Source: Rhodoferax sp. (GTDB lineage: Bacteria > Pseudomonadota > Gammaproteobacteria > Burkholderiales > Burkholderiaceae_C). From it: DNA of 64,000 bases. A program made the position numbers and the translations under genes. The DNA lies in assembly GCF_028689295.1 (NCBI RefSeq), contig NZ_JAQTWL010000002.1:186001-250000 (forward strand), written 5' to 3'. The notes below the pieces were generated by a model. The model saw only the letters and a list, made by a program, of their open reading frames with translations. It was not told the origin of the DNA and searched no databases. Every line of letters begins with the position of its first letter. Position 1 is the first letter of the stretch. Shown here piece after piece: positions 20,671-30,153 of the stretch.

Positions 20671-22905
20671 TTACCTGCGCCGCGCCGAGCGCACACCCGG
20701 CAGTTCGGCCACCAGGCCCAGCACCTTGTGCAGGCGTCCCGAGTCGGAGACTTCCACCGTAAAGGTCATCCAGGCCGTGCCCTTGATGGACTGCGTCTGC
20801 ACGCCGGTCACGTTCATCTTTTCCTTGGTGAAGACTTCAGAGATGTCGCGCAGCAGGCCTTGCCGGTCTTGCGCCTGCACTGCCACATCCACAGGAAACA
20901 CCGAGCCGCCGGCGGTCTGGTTCAGGCCCCATTCGACGTCAATCAGGCGCTCGCCATTTTTCGCGACCATTTCCTTCAGGTTGGGGCAGTCGGTGCGGTG
21001 CACGCTGACGCCTTTGCCCCGGGTGACGAAACCGCAGATGGCATCGGGTGGTGCCGGTTTGCAGCACTTGGCCATTTGCGTCATGAGCGAGTCCACGCCC
21101 ACCACCAGCAAGCCACCCTTGCTGGGGTTGCTGTCGCTACGGGGCTTGCGGATCAGCGGCGCCTCCAAGTCATGCTGGCTAGGCTCGTCGGGGCGCAACT
21201 GCTGCTCGATGGCGCGCAGCGAAAATTCTTCCTTGCCCACCACCTCGAACAGGGCGTCGGCCGAGGTGAAGCCAAGCTGGGAAGCCAGGTCGTCGAGCTT
21301 GAGGGCGGTCTTGCCCTCGCGTTGCAACAGTTTTTCCACGGCTTCACGGCCTTTGGCGATGGTCTCCGCCATGGCCTGGGCGTTGAACCAGGCGCGCACC
21401 TTGGTGCGGGCGCGGTGGCTGACCAAGTAGCCCTGATCAGGGTTGAGCCAGTCGCGCGACGGGCCGCCCTCTTTCACCGTGATGACTTCCACCGTCTGGC
21501 CGTTTTTGAGCGGCGTGTTAAGCGGCACCATGACACCATCGACGCGGGCGCCGCGGCAGCGGTGACCCAGGCTGGTGTGCACGCTGTAGGCGAAGTCCAC
21601 CGCCGTGGCACCTTGCGGCAACTCGACAATGGCGGCTTCGGGGGTCAGGACATAAATCAGGTCGTCAAAAACGCCCGTTGTCTGGGTGCCCGAGAGGTCG
21701 CGCTCCCACGCCAGCAACTGGCGCAGCACCGCAATTTTGTTGTCGTAGGCACCGCTGGCCGAGACTCCGGCGTAGCCCTTGGCGCCGGCTTCCTTGTAGG
21801 CCCAATGAGCGGCGACACCGTTTTCGGCATGGTCGTGCATGGCTTGGGTGCGAATCTGGATTTCGCAGACCTGGCCTCCACGATCGCGCACCACTGTGTG
21901 CAGCGACTGGTAACCGTTGACCTTGGGCTTGGCGATGTAGTCGTCGAATTCCTCCGGCAAAGGGGTGTAGTGGCTGTGCACCCAACTCAGGGCGGCATAA
22001 CACTCGGGCACACTGGCCACGATGATGCGTAGCGCGCGCACGTCATACACCTGCTCAAAACCAAGCTCCTTGCCGCGCATCTTCTTGACAATGCTGAAAA
22101 TGTGCTTGGGCCGACCCGAGACGCTGGCGCCAATGCCATTGGCGTTCAGGTCGGTCTCCAGCTGGGCGCGCATGCGCTCAACGTAGGCTTCGCGCTCGGC
22201 GCGTTTTTCATCGAGCCAGTTGGCCACCTGGCGATAAGTGTCGGGCTCCTGGAAACGAAACGCCAGGTCCTCCATTTCCCACTTGATTTCCCAGATGCCC
22301 AGGCGATTTGCCAGCGGCGCAAAGACCTGCAGGGCCTCGGCGGCAATGCCGTCCGACACCGGCAGTTTGGATGCCGCAAAGAAGCGCAGGGTTTGCAGGC
22401 GCGAGGCCAGGCGCAGCATGACCACGCGCAGATCGCGCGAAAAAGCCAGCAGCATCTTGCGCACGTTCTCGGTCTGCAAGGCACCGGCCTGCAGGCTGGC
22501 ACTGTTGTTGTGCGCCAGCGCCAGCCGGGCCAGGCGCGCTTGACGCTGCACCCGCACCAGTTTGGTGGTTTCTATGGCCAGGGCGGCAAAATTGTCGCCA
22601 AATGCCTTGGCGATCAACTCTTGCGGGCGGTTCAGGTGGTCGCAGGCATAGACAAGATAGCTGGCGGCCTGCATGGCTTCGGAGCCGCCAATACTGCGCA
22701 GGATGTCGGCCACCGCATCAGCATGAGCAAGGATGTTTTCCCCGGTGTCGAGCGTCTCGGTGGCCAACAGGGGTTCGGCAAAGGCGCGGGCACGCGCCAG
22801 CGCGTTGGCTTGTTCGGGCATACTGTGCGCGGTGGCCGCCACTACCGGCAACACCGGTTTGGAGGCAGAGGCGTTTTCGGTACTGGCAGTGAATTGACTT
22901 TTCAT
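20671..22905 (-). CDS. relA: (p)ppGpp synthetase RelA
   Basis: RelA makes the alarmone (p)ppGpp on stalled ribosomes. The 744-residue product has a degenerate N-terminal HD region (the expected histidine-aspartate pair is missing around YLVYACDHLN), a synthetase domain (YDVRALRIIV, KPKVNGYQSLHT, EIQIRTQAMHDHAE), a TGS domain (YVLTPEAAIVELPQGATAVDF), the zinc-finger-like segment AKCCKPAPPDAI ... HRTDCPNL, and a C-terminal ACT domain. Loss of HD residues marks it as a synthetase-only RelA rather than bifunctional SpoT. The ATG at 22905 gives MKSQFTAST and lies 16 bp after the hydrolase stop; the longer frame overlaps that gene. Confidence 0.95.
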   Translation of the reverse strand: MKSQFTASTENASASKPVLPVVAATAHSMPEQANALARARAFAEPLLATETLDTGENILAHADAVADILRSIGGSEAMQAASYLVYACDHLNRPQELIAKAFGDNFAALAIETTKLVRVQRQARLARLALAHNNSASLQAGALQTENVRKMLLAFSRDLRVVMLRLASRLQTLRFFAASKLPVSDGIAAEALQVFAPLANRLGIWEIKWEMEDLAFRFQEPDTYRQVANWLDEKRAEREAYVERMRAQLETDLNANGIGASVSGRPKHIFSIVKKMRGKELGFEQVYDVRALRIIVASVPECYAALSWVHSHYTPLPEEFDDYIAKPKVNGYQSLHTVVRDRGGQVCEIQIRTQAMHDHAENGVAAHWAYKEAGAKGYAGVSASGAYDNKIAVLRQLLAWERDLSGTQTTGVFDDLIYVLTPEAAIVELPQGATAVDFAYSVHTSLGHRCRGARVDGVMVPLNTPLKNGQTVEVITVKEGGPSRDWLNPDQGYLVSHRARTKVRAWFNAQAMAETIAKGREAVEKLLQREGKTALKLDDLASQLGFTSADALFEVVGKEEFSLRAIEQQLRPDEPSQHDLEAPLIRKPRSDSNPSKGGLLVVGVDSLMTQMAKCCKPAPPDAICGFVTRGKGVSVHRTDCPNLKEMVAKNGERLIDVEWGLNQTAGGSVFPVDVAVQAQDRQGLLRDISEVFTKEKMNVTGVQTQSIKGTAWMTFTVEVSDSGRLHKVLGLVAELPGVRSARRR

Positions 22906-22921
22906 CAGAAGTGACGCCGCC

Positions 22922-23899
22922 TCAAGCCAGCAAAAATGACACCACAGCCTGCACCTGATCGTCCGCGATAAAAGTCGGCGCGTGGCCGACACCGGCAAAT
23001 TCGAGCAGGCTGGCTTTGGGGCCGCGCCGGGTCATGGCGTGTGCCGTCTCGGGTGACAGCAGATCCGATTCGGCACCGCGAACCAGCAGGGTTTTGGCAT
23101 TGATCTGGTCATAGGATTGCCACAGCATGGCCTCGCCCTGCGCGGCGGACTCAGGCGTGACTGCCTTGAAGGGCTCGGCAAGCGCCGGGTCGTAGTGCAG
23201 CGTCAGGCGGCCGCTGTCATCGTTCAAGGGTTTGAGCATGGGCCGCGTCAGCGCCAGCCACTGCTCGGGAGTGTGGGGGCCAAAGCTGCTGGCGACCGCC
23301 CACAAGGCATCCGCCGCCTGCTGCTCGGTCTCGAAGGCGCCGGTCTTCCCAAGATACAGGCCGATGCGCTGCAGGGCCTGCCACTCGATCACCGGCCCCA
23401 CATCGTTGAGCACCAAGCGGCGTACCTTGGCAAACGCGGGCGCGTCAGGCAGGCCCGCCACCACCATGCCGATCAGCCCGCCCATGCTGGTGCCGAGCCA
23501 GTCGAGCGTGCTGGGCTGCAACTGCATCAGCAAGGCCAGCATGTCACCGGCGTAGCTTGGAATCTGGTAGCCCGCCGGGTCTTTCAACCAGTCGCTTTTG
23601 CCACGCCCAACCACGTCAGGGCAGACCACACGCAGGCTCTGGCCGCTGTCGGCAGCGCGCCGGCACAGGGCTTGCGCCAGCAGATCGAAGTCGCGGCCCT
23701 GGCGCGTCAGACCATGCACGCACAGCACCACGTGGCCGCTGTCAGGCTCGCCCCACTGCCAATAGGCCATGCGGTGGCCGCCCTGCGCATCGGGGCAAGT
23801 GACAAATTCAAGGCTGGGTTCAAACATGGCGAAGTCGGCAATCAGGTGGAAGGCTGGATAATGAGCGGGTGGCTTGCGCCGATGACTTGCGTCAGGCAT
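22922..23899 (-). CDS. Alpha/beta hydrolase family protein
   Basis: The 325-residue product is an alpha/beta hydrolase: the oxyanion region CVHGLTRQGRDFD, nucleophile elbow GTSMGG, acid in GAESDLLS and catalytic histidine in GVGHAPTF are in the right order. The substrate is unknown; it is probably a cytoplasmic esterase. The start is uncertain: ATG at 23899 gives MPDASHRR, while ATG at 23827 gives MFEPSLEF, which is nearer to where family similarity begins. It stands just upstream of relA on the same strand and is divergent from bdhA, so the two operons share a gap of about 80-150 bp. Confidence 0.85.
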   Translation of the reverse strand: MPDASHRRKPPAHYPAFHLIADFAMFEPSLEFVTCPDAQGGHRMAYWQWGEPDSGHVVLCVHGLTRQGRDFDLLAQALCRRAADSGQSLRVVCPDVVGRGKSDWLKDPAGYQIPSYAGDMLALLMQLQPSTLDWLGTSMGGLIGMVVAGLPDAPAFAKVRRLVLNDVGPVIEWQALQRIGLYLGKTGAFETEQQAADALWAVASSFGPHTPEQWLALTRPMLKPLNDDSGRLTLHYDPALAEPFKAVTPESAAQGEAMLWQSYDQINAKTLLVRGAESDLLSPETAHAMTRRGPKASLLEFAGVGHAPTFIADDQVQAVVSFLLA

Positions 23900-23978
23900 A
23901 TGGCAACATCCTAATTCAAACTCGGTCTGAACTCTTCCGGCTCTAGCCAATCAACCATCATTTTCGGAGAAATATCCC

Positions 23979-24749
23979 ATGCTCAAAGGCAAGACAGCGC
24001 TCGTCACCGGTTCCACCAGCGGCATTGGTCTGGGCATTGCCAAGGCCCTGGCCGCCCAAGGCGCCAACATCGTGATGAACGGCTTTGGCGATGTCGAGAC
24101 CCCCAAGGCGGTCATTGCGGCGCTGGCCGTCAAAGTGGGCTACCACGGCGCAGACATGAGCAAGCCCGACGAAATTGCGGCCATGATGGCCTATGCCGCC
24201 GAACAGTTCGGCCGGGTCGATATTTTGGTCAACAACGCCGGCATCCAGCACGTGGCGCGCATCGAGAACTTTCCGCCAGAGCGCTGGGACGCCATCATCG
24301 CCATCAACCTGAGCAGCGCGTTTCACGCCACGCGGCTGGCGCTGCCGGCTATGCAGGCGGCGGGCTGGGGCCGCATCATCAACGTGGCCTCTGTGCACGG
24401 GCTGGTGGCGTCGGCAGAAAAATCGGCCTATGTCGCGGCCAAGCACGGTGTGGTCGGCCTGACCAAAGTGACCGCGCTGGAAAACGCCACCACCGGCGTC
24501 ACCTGCAACGCCATCTGCCCGGGCTGGGTATTGACGCCGTTGGTGCAAAAACAGGTCGATGCCAAGGCCGCCGCCTTGGGCTTGTCCAACGAGGGGGCCA
24601 AAAAACTGCTACTGGGCGAAAAAGAGCCCTCAATGCAGTTCACCACCCCCGAAGAATTGGGCGCGCTGGCGGTGTTCTTCTGCTCACCCGGCGGCAACAA
24701 TGTGCGCGGAGTGGCGTGGAACATGGACGGCGGCTGGGCCGCGCAGTAG
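23979..24749 (+). CDS. bdhA: D-3-hydroxybutyrate dehydrogenase (short-chain dehydrogenase)
   Basis: This 256-residue short-chain dehydrogenase most resembles NAD-dependent 3-hydroxybutyrate dehydrogenase, which converts hydroxybutyrate released from polyhydroxybutyrate to acetoacetate. It shows the cofactor motif TGSTSGIGLGIA, NNAG, the catalytic serine region NVASVHGLV, the YxxxK pair in YVAAKHG, and a substrate loop (WVLTPLVQKQVDAKAAALG) typical of the family. A ribosome binding site (GGAGA at 23966) precedes the ATG. It is convergent with the DsrE-like lipoprotein gene, with stops one base apart. Other SDR activities cannot be wholly excluded. Confidence 0.9.
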   Translation: MLKGKTALVTGSTSGIGLGIAKALAAQGANIVMNGFGDVETPKAVIAALAVKVGYHGADMSKPDEIAAMMAYAAEQFGRVDILVNNAGIQHVARIENFPPERWDAIIAINLSSAFHATRLALPAMQAAGWGRIINVASVHGLVASAEKSAYVAAKHGVVGLTKVTALENATTGVTCNAICPGWVLTPLVQKQVDAKAAALGLSNEGAKKLLLGEKEPSMQFTTPEELGALAVFFCSPGGNNVRGVAWNMDGGWAAQ

Positions 24750-24750
24750 C

Positions 24751-25179
24751 TCAGGGGCGAATGTAAGGCCAGCCTTCTTGCTGGCGTTTCATGATCTCGA
24801 TCACGCCGGCGGGCACGTAGCTGATGGCCGGGTTCATGTCAGCCAAGACCAGTTTATTGGCCTTCATGGTGTTTTCGCAGGCCACCACCTGAACCCCTGA
24901 TTTGATGGCGTCATTGATCCGGTTGGCCGTAACGGCATCAAACTTGAGCATGCCGATGCCGGGGCCAAAAGCCACCATTTCAATTTGAACCTTGTCAGCG
25001 CCAAGATCATTCTGGATGTTTTTGGCGGCGTTCAGCGCCAGATTCCATTTGGCGGCATCGCCGTCACTGACCTGCATCACGACTTGTTTCCTGGGCGCCG
25101 CCGGTGCGTTGGCACACCCCGACGCCATCAAAGTGATGCCAACCAGCGCCAGCGCGAGACATAGGGTTCTGCGATTCAT
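24751..25179 (-). CDS. DsrE/YchN-like domain lipoprotein
   Basis: The 142-residue product begins with a lipoprotein signal peptide (RRTLCLALALVGITLMASGC, lipobox ASGC), so it is probably anchored on the periplasmic face of a membrane. The mature part resembles a DsrE-like alpha/beta domain: VVMQVSDGDAAKWNLALNAA, a middle GPGIGML loop and the VVACENTMKAN strand with a single conserved-looking cysteine. DsrE relatives handle sulfane sulfur in the cytoplasm, and periplasmic versions are of unknown function. The ATG at 25179 is preferred over an upstream TTG. It is divergent from maeB. Confidence 0.82.
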   Translation of the reverse strand: MNRRTLCLALALVGITLMASGCANAPAAPRKQVVMQVSDGDAAKWNLALNAAKNIQNDLGADKVQIEMVAFGPGIGMLKFDAVTANRINDAIKSGVQVVACENTMKANKLVLADMNPAISYVPAGVIEIMKRQQEGWPYIRP

Positions 25180-25281
25180 GGGGTTTGTCTCCAATTTAAT
25201 TCAAAAGCTGAGGCAAGGATGGTAGTTAACCTGTCTTGCGTTAAATACAGGTGTTAACCCCAACACCACCACTCCAGAAAA

Positions 25282-25301
25282 TTACACTCCCGCGGGTGTA
25301 A
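25282..25301. promoter_or_regulatory. Palindrome TTACAC-N8-GTGTAA upstream of maeB
   Basis: A perfect 6-bp inverted repeat with a GC-rich centre lies 34 bp before the maeB start. Just upstream (about 25225-25258) two GTTAAC-centred segments form a second, imperfect inverted repeat. This looks like an operator for a dimeric regulator of maeB or of the divergent DsrE-like gene. No regulator can be named. Confidence 0.45.
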
Positions 25302-25334
25302 AGTGCGTGCCACCTATTTCACGAGGAATTCAAG

Positions 25335-27638
25335 ATGAGCAATGAACTATCGGGTGCAGAACAAGCCCTTGGCGACGCATCGCGTGATTACCACCGCTTT
25401 CCCACCCACGGCAAGATTTCGGTCAACGCCACCAAACCGCTGATCAACCAGCGAGATCTGGCGCTAGCCTACTCACCCGGTGTGGCTTACCCCTGCCTGG
25501 ATATTCAGGCCAACCCGGATCTGGCTTATGAATACACCAGCAGAGGCAACCTGGTGGGGGTGATCACCAACGGCACCGCCGTGCTGGGCCTGGGCGACAT
25601 TGGACCGCTGGCGGGCAAACCCGTGATGGAGGGCAAGGCCTGCTTGTTCAAGAAATTTGCCGGTGTGAATGTGTTCGACATTGAACTCGACGAGCGGGAT
25701 CCGGACAAGCTCGTCGAAATCATCGCTGCGTTGGAGCCGACACTGGGCGGCATCAACCTGGAGGACATCAAGGCGCCCGAATGTTTTTACATCGAAGAAA
25801 AGCTCAAGGCGCGTATGGGCATCCCTGTGTTTCATGACGACCAGCATGGCACCGCCATCATTTCCAGCGCGGCGCTGGTCAATGCGCTGGAACTGGTGGG
25901 CAAGAAGATCGGCGACGTGAAGGTGGCGGTGTCTGGCGCCGGCGCGGCGTCCATCGCCTGCCTGAACGTGATGGTGGGCTTGGGAGTGCAGGTCAAGAAC
26001 GTGTTTATTTGCGACTCCAAGGGTTTGGTTTACAAAGGTCGCCCCGGCGGTTATGACGCCTCCAAAGCCCGCTTCGAGCAAGACACCAGCGCCCGCACGC
26101 TGGCCGATGTCGTCAACCAGGCCGATGTGTTCCTCGGCTGCTCGGCCGCGGGCGTGCTGACACAGGACATGGTCAAGACCATGGCAGACAAGCCCATCAT
26201 CCTGGCGCTGGCCAACCCAGAGCCTGAAATTCGCCCGGAGTTGGCCAAGGCGGCGCGACCTGACTGCATCATTGCCACCGGCCGCTCGGACTACCCGAAC
26301 CAGGTCAACAATGTGCTTTGTTTCCCGTATATCTTCAGGGGTGCGCTGGACTGCGGCGCGACCCAGATCACCGAAGCCATGAAGCTGGCCTGCGTGCATG
26401 AAATTGCCGCCCTGGCCAAGGCCGACATCAGCGAAGAAGTGGCCCATGCCTACGCCGGCCAGGAGTTGGCCTTTGGCGTGGACTTCATCATTCCCAAGCC
26501 CTTTGACTCGCGCCTGATTCTGCGCATTGCGCCCGCCGTGGCCGCTGCGGCCGAGGCCTCGGGCGTGGCCAAGCGCCCCATCAAGGACATGGACGCCTAT
26601 CGCCGCACGCTGTCGCGCTTCATTTATTCCACCGGCCTGCTGATGGAGCCGGTCTTCAACGCGGCCCGCAACGCGCCAGCCGCCACCAAACGCGTGGCTT
26701 ATGCCGAAGGCGAAGACGAACGCGTGCTGCGCGCTGCCCAGATCGTCGTCGAGGGCAACCTGGCGCGCCCGATTTTGATTGGCCGCCCGGCGGTAATGGA
26801 AGCGCGTATTGCCAAGGCTGGCTTGCGCCTGCAACTGGGCCGCGACGCGGATGTGGTCAACCCCGAGAACGACCCGCGCTTTCGCTTGTATTGGGAAAGC
26901 TACCACAAACTCATGGGGCGAAACGGTGTCAGCCCGGAAGCCGCCAAGGCCGCAGTGCGCCGTTCCACCACCATCATTGCGGCACTGAGTGTCAAGCTGG
27001 GCCATGCCGACGCCATGCTGTGCGGGCTGCATGGCCGCTTCGACGTGCACCTGGAGCATGTGCGCGACGTGATTGGCCGTGCGCCCGGGGTCAGCAACTA
27101 TGCCACCCTGAACGCGCTGATGCTGGAGCGCCACTCACTGTTTGTAGCCGACACCTATGTCAACGAAGACCCCAGCGCCGAGCAATTGGCCAGCATCGCG
27201 CAGATGGCCGCCACCGAGGTCAGGCGCTTCGGCCTGGCCCCCAAGGTGGCGTTTTTGTCGCACTCCAACTACGGCTCATCCACACGGGCCTCCGCCCGCA
27301 AAATGCGCGCCGCCAGAGACTTGTTCAGAGTTGCCTGCCCTGACGTGGAATGCGACGGCGAACTGCAGGGCGATGCCGCCCTGTCGGAAGAGATTCGCCA
27401 CACCAGCCTGATGGAAACCAGCCTCAACGGGCCGGCGAACATCCTGATCTGCCCCAATCTGGATGCCGCCAACATCCTGTTCAATGTGCTCAAGATGACC
27501 GGCAGCAATGGCGTCACGGTGGGTCCCATTTTGCTGGGTGCTGCCGCCACCGCGCATGTGCTCAACCCGTCCAGCACCGTGCGCCGTGTCGTCAACATGA
27601 CGGCGCTGGCGGTGGCCGATGTAAGCGCGTTGCGCTAA
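25335..27638 (+). CDS. maeB: NADP-dependent malic enzyme with phosphotransacetylase-like C-terminal domain
   Basis: MaeB decarboxylates malate to pyruvate with reduction of NADP, linking the citric acid cycle to gluconeogenesis and NADPH supply. The 767-residue protein has the malic enzyme N-terminal half (residues about 1-430) with [21 protein letters not shown] and the nucleotide-binding [12 protein letters not shown], then a C-terminal half (about 440-767) resembling phosphate acetyltransferase, which in this class regulates the enzyme allosterically by acetyl-CoA rather than catalysing transfer. A GAGGAATTC ribosome-binding region precedes the ATG. It is followed 39 bp later by ureD on the same strand, which is probably accidental neighbourhood. 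Confidence 0.95.
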   Translation: MSNELSGAEQALGDASRDYHRFPTHGKISVNATKPLINQRDLALAYSPGVAYPCLDIQANPDLAYEYTSRGNLVGVITNGTAVLGLGDIGPLAGKPVMEGKACLFKKFAGVNVFDIELDERDPDKLVEIIAALEPTLGGINLEDIKAPECFYIEEKLKARMGIPVFHDDQHGTAIISSAALVNALELVGKKIGDVKVAVSGAGAASIACLNVMVGLGVQVKNVFICDSKGLVYKGRPGGYDASKARFEQDTSARTLADVVNQADVFLGCSAAGVLTQDMVKTMADKPIILALANPEPEIRPELAKAARPDCIIATGRSDYPNQVNNVLCFPYIFRGALDCGATQITEAMKLACVHEIAALAKADISEEVAHAYAGQELAFGVDFIIPKPFDSRLILRIAPAVAAAAEASGVAKRPIKDMDAYRRTLSRFIYSTGLLMEPVFNAARNAPAATKRVAYAEGEDERVLRAAQIVVEGNLARPILIGRPAVMEARIAKAGLRLQLGRDADVVNPENDPRFRLYWESYHKLMGRNGVSPEAAKAAVRRSTTIIAALSVKLGHADAMLCGLHGRFDVHLEHVRDVIGRAPGVSNYATLNALMLERHSLFVADTYVNEDPSAEQLASIAQMAATEVRRFGLAPKVAFLSHSNYGSSTRASARKMRAARDLFRVACPDVECDGELQGDAALSEEIRHTSLMETSLNGPANILICPNLDAANILFNVLKMTGSNGVTVGPILLGAAATAHVLNPSSTVRRVVNMTALAVADVSALR

Positions 27639-27677
27639 ACAGGGGGGCAACACTGGAAACAGCCCTCATTCAATGAG

Positions 27678-28508
27678 ATGAGCTGGCACGCCCAACTTGA
27701 CATCGATTACAGCGTTGATCAGCAGCGCAGCGTAGCGCGCCATAGCCACAAAGGGCCGCTGCGCATACTCCAAAGCCTGTACCCCGAAGGCGATGCCATT
27801 TGCCACAACGTGCTGGTGCACCCGCCCGGTGGGCTGGTGGGCGGCGACACTCTGGACATGACGATTGCGGCCAGCGGCACGGCCCATGGCCTGATCACCA
27901 CGCCGGGCGCAACACGCTTTTATCGCTCAACAGGCGAGACGGCGATGCAGCGCACCCGCATTTCGCTGCAAGACCAGGCGCGCCTGGAATGGTTGCCGCT
28001 GGAAGCCATCGCCTACAACTCCTGCCTGGCGGAAAACCACATGACCGTAACCCTCGGACCCGAGGCAGAGTTCATGGGCTGGGATATCACTGCGCTTGGC
28101 CTGCCCAGTGCGAACTTGCCCTTTGATGAAGGCCAATTCTTGCAACACATTGAGGTGCCCGGCCTGTGGCTGGAGCGGGGCCTGATGAAGGCCCATGACC
28201 GCTGCTTGATGGATGGTCCGTTGGGCCTCGCCGGGCAACGCTGCATGGCTTCGCTGTTTTTTGTCAGCGGCAGCAAAATGACCCGGAACCGACGTGAGGC
28301 CGGGCTGGAACTGGCCCGCCAGGTGATCACCGGCCACGCCTTGACCACCACAGCGGGCGCGACTTGCCCGAACGAGCAGGTAATGGTGCTGCGGGTGCTG
28401 GCCCCGCTGGTGGAACCCGCGGCGGACCTGCTGCGCCAGGTGTGGCAGGTGTGGCGGCAACACTTTTGGCGATTGCCCGCGACTGTGCCGCGCATCTGGT
28501 CGACCTAA
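27678..28508 (+). CDS. ureD: Urease accessory protein UreD
   Basis: UreD binds apo-urease and, with UreF and UreG, forms the complex that loads nickel into the active site. The 276-residue protein has the family features: LYPEGDAICHNVLVHPPGG, the VGGDTL segment, ITTPGATRFYRS, and EWLPLEAIAYN. Length is normal. It is the only urease gene on this side: ureA-ureG begin 11.3 kb away, and the intervening urt operon points toward it. It follows maeB by 39 bp, and no promoter or clear ribosome binding site is evident in that gap. Confidence 0.94.
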   Translation: MSWHAQLDIDYSVDQQRSVARHSHKGPLRILQSLYPEGDAICHNVLVHPPGGLVGGDTLDMTIAASGTAHGLITTPGATRFYRSTGETAMQRTRISLQDQARLEWLPLEAIAYNSCLAENHMTVTLGPEAEFMGWDITALGLPSANLPFDEGQFLQHIEVPGLWLERGLMKAHDRCLMDGPLGLAGQRCMASLFFVSGSKMTRNRREAGLELARQVITGHALTTTAGATCPNEQVMVLRVLAPLVEPAADLLRQVWQVWRQHFWRLPATVPRIWST

Positions 28509-28531
28509 TCAGTTGGGGACAGAGCACGTCG

Positions 28532-28557
28532 CTTTGCGAGTGGTCTGACCCGCAAAG
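28532..28557. terminator. Possible bidirectional hairpin between convergent ureD and urtE
   Basis: A perfect 7-bp stem, CTTTGCG (28532-28538) and CGCAAAG (28551-28557), with a 12-base loop lies in the 58-bp gap between the two stop codons. There is no run of T on either side, so it is not a standard intrinsic terminator, though its position suits one. Confidence 0.3.
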
Positions 28558-28566
28558 TCTCAGGTC

Positions 28567-29259
28567 TTAAATCGCCACCAGTTGGCGCACGCCGTCAATC
28601 TCCATGTTGGCGCCCAGTCCCTGTGCACGCACGGCGCCGCGCTCCATCACCACGTAGTTGTCGGCGAGTTCCTGAGCAAAGTCGTAATACTGCTCCACCA
28701 GCACAATCGCCATGTCACCACGTTCGGCCAGCATACGAATGACGCGGCCGATGTCCTTGATGACGCTGGGCTGGATGCCCTCAGTGGGCTCGTCCAGGAT
28801 CAGCAGCTTGGGTCCGGCCGCCAGCGCACGGGCGATAGCCAGCTGCTGCTGTTGCCCGCCCGACAGGTCACCGCCGCGGCGGTGCAGCATTTGCTTGAGC
28901 ACCGGAAACAGCTCGAACAGTTCAGGCGGGATCGGTGTGCTGGCGGGCTTGTAGGCCAGACCCATGGCCAGGTTTTCCTGCACCGTGAGGCGGCCAAAAA
29001 TCTCGCGCCCCTGAGGCACAAATCCAATACCGGCGCGGGCGCGCTCATATGGCGTGGCGTTGTGGATCGGTTGGCCATCAAATTCGATGCTGCCACTCTT
29101 GATCGGCACCAGGCCCATCAGGCTTTTCAACAATGTGGTCTTGCCGACCCCGTTGCGCCCCAGAATGACCGTAACCTTCCCCAAGGTGGCCTGCAGGCTG
29201 ACGTCGCGCAGGATGTGCGATCCGCCGTAGTATTGGTTGATGTTTTTGACGTTCAGCAT
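28567..29259 (-). CDS. urtE: Urea ABC transporter ATP-binding subunit UrtE
   Basis: UrtE is one of two ATPases powering urea uptake. The 230-residue protein has Walker A GRNGVGKTT, signature LSGGQQQQLAIAR and Walker B LLILDEPTEGIQPS; the TEGIQPSVI wording is characteristic of the UrtE/LivF branch. It is the last gene of the leftward urtABCDE operon, 12 bp after urtD. Specificity for urea is inferred from UrtA and from the flanking urease genes. Confidence 0.95.
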   Translation of the reverse strand: MLNVKNINQYYGGSHILRDVSLQATLGKVTVILGRNGVGKTTLLKSLMGLVPIKSGSIEFDGQPIHNATPYERARAGIGFVPQGREIFGRLTVQENLAMGLAYKPASTPIPPELFELFPVLKQMLHRRGGDLSGGQQQQLAIARALAAGPKLLILDEPTEGIQPSVIKDIGRVIRMLAERGDMAIVLVEQYYDFAQELADNYVVMERGAVRAQGLGANMEIDGVRQLVAI

Positions 29260-29271
29260 AAGGTTGCCATC

Positions 29272-30153
29272 TCATCGGCCCAGATAGACTTCAATGACGC
29301 GCTCGTCGGCCTGCACCTGCGCCAGCGTGCCTTGGGCCAGCACCGAGCCGTCGCACAACACGGTGACGATGTCAGAAATGGTGTTGATGAAACTCATGTC
29401 GTGCTCCACCACCATCAGTGAGTGTTTGCCTTTGAGGCTTAAAAACAGTTCGGCGGTACGCTCGGTTTCCTCGTCGGTCATGCCCGCCACCGGCTCGTCG
29501 AGCAGCAGCAGCTTTGGGTCCTGCATCAGCAGCATGCCGATCTCCAGCCACTGTTTTTGGCCGTGGCTAAGATTGCCGGCCTGGCCGCGCACGCTGTCCA
29601 CCAGGTGAATGGTGTGCAGCACTTCCGCCAGGCGGTCGCTCTGGGCGGAGTCGAGCCGGAAGAACATCGAACGGGTGACCGTTTTGTTGGTTTTGAGCGC
29701 CAACTCCAGGTTCTCGAACACGCTCAACTGCTCGAACACCGTGGGTTTCTGGAACTTGCGGCCAATGCCCATCTGGGCGATTTCGGATTCCTTGTAGCGC
29801 AGCAGGTCGATGGTGCTGCCAAAGAACATATGACCTTCATCGGGGCGCGTCTTGCCGGTGATGATGTCCATCATGGTGGTCTTGCCGGCGCCGTTGGGTC
29901 CAATGATGCAGCGCAGCTCGCCCGGCGCAATGTCCAGGCTCAGCTTGTTGATGGCCTTGAAACCGTCGAAGCTCACGCTCACGTCTTCGAGGTAAAGAAT
30001 GCGGCCGTGTGTGACGTCGACTTCGCCGGGTGTGGCAATGCGCGAAAAGCCCGCCTGACGCCCACCCGATTCGGTTTGCCCTAGCTTGGCGGTCTGAGCA
30101 GTCTGATAAACCTCCAGTCGCCGGGCGCACTGCTCCATCAATTCGGGGGTCAT
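29272..30153 (-). CDS. urtD: Urea ABC transporter ATP-binding subunit UrtD
   Basis: The 293-residue UrtD protein is the LivG-like ATPase of the transporter, with Walker A GPNGAGKTT, signature LSHGQKQWLEIGM and Walker B LLLLDEPVAGM. The ATG at 30153 overlaps the urtC stop (ATGA) and gives MTPELMEQCARR; the roughly 50-residue N-terminal extension before the ABC core (LYLEDVSVSFDGF) is normal for UrtD. The much longer upstream frame lies within urtC and is not coding. Confidence 0.95.
   Translation of the reverse strand: MTPELMEQCARRLEVYQTAQTAKLGQTESGGRQAGFSRIATPGEVDVTHGRILYLEDVSVSFDGFKAINKLSLDIAPGELRCIIGPNGAGKTTMMDIITGKTRPDEGHMFFGSTIDLLRYKESEIAQMGIGRKFQKPTVFEQLSVFENLELALKTNKTVTRSMFFRLDSAQSDRLAEVLHTIHLVDSVRGQAGNLSHGQKQWLEIGMLLMQDPKLLLLDEPVAGMTDEETERTAELFLSLKGKHSLMVVEHDMSFINTISDIVTVLCDGSVLAQGTLAQVQADERVIEVYLGR

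Noticed and set aside
20618..20672. AACAAAC...GTTTGTT inverted repeat between suhB and relA as a terminator
   Set aside because: The stem is AT-rich and only 7 bp, the loop is about 40 bases, and there is no T run after it.
22922..23950. Longest form of the alpha/beta hydrolase, beginning at 23950
   Set aside because: That codon is TTG in the divergent promoter region of bdhA; the ATG codons at 23899 or 23827 fit the family better.
25473..27134. 553-residue open frame opposite maeB
   Set aside because: It is antisense to well-conserved malic enzyme motifs, is histidine/glutamine/valine rich as expected of a shadow frame, and shows no recognisable domain.
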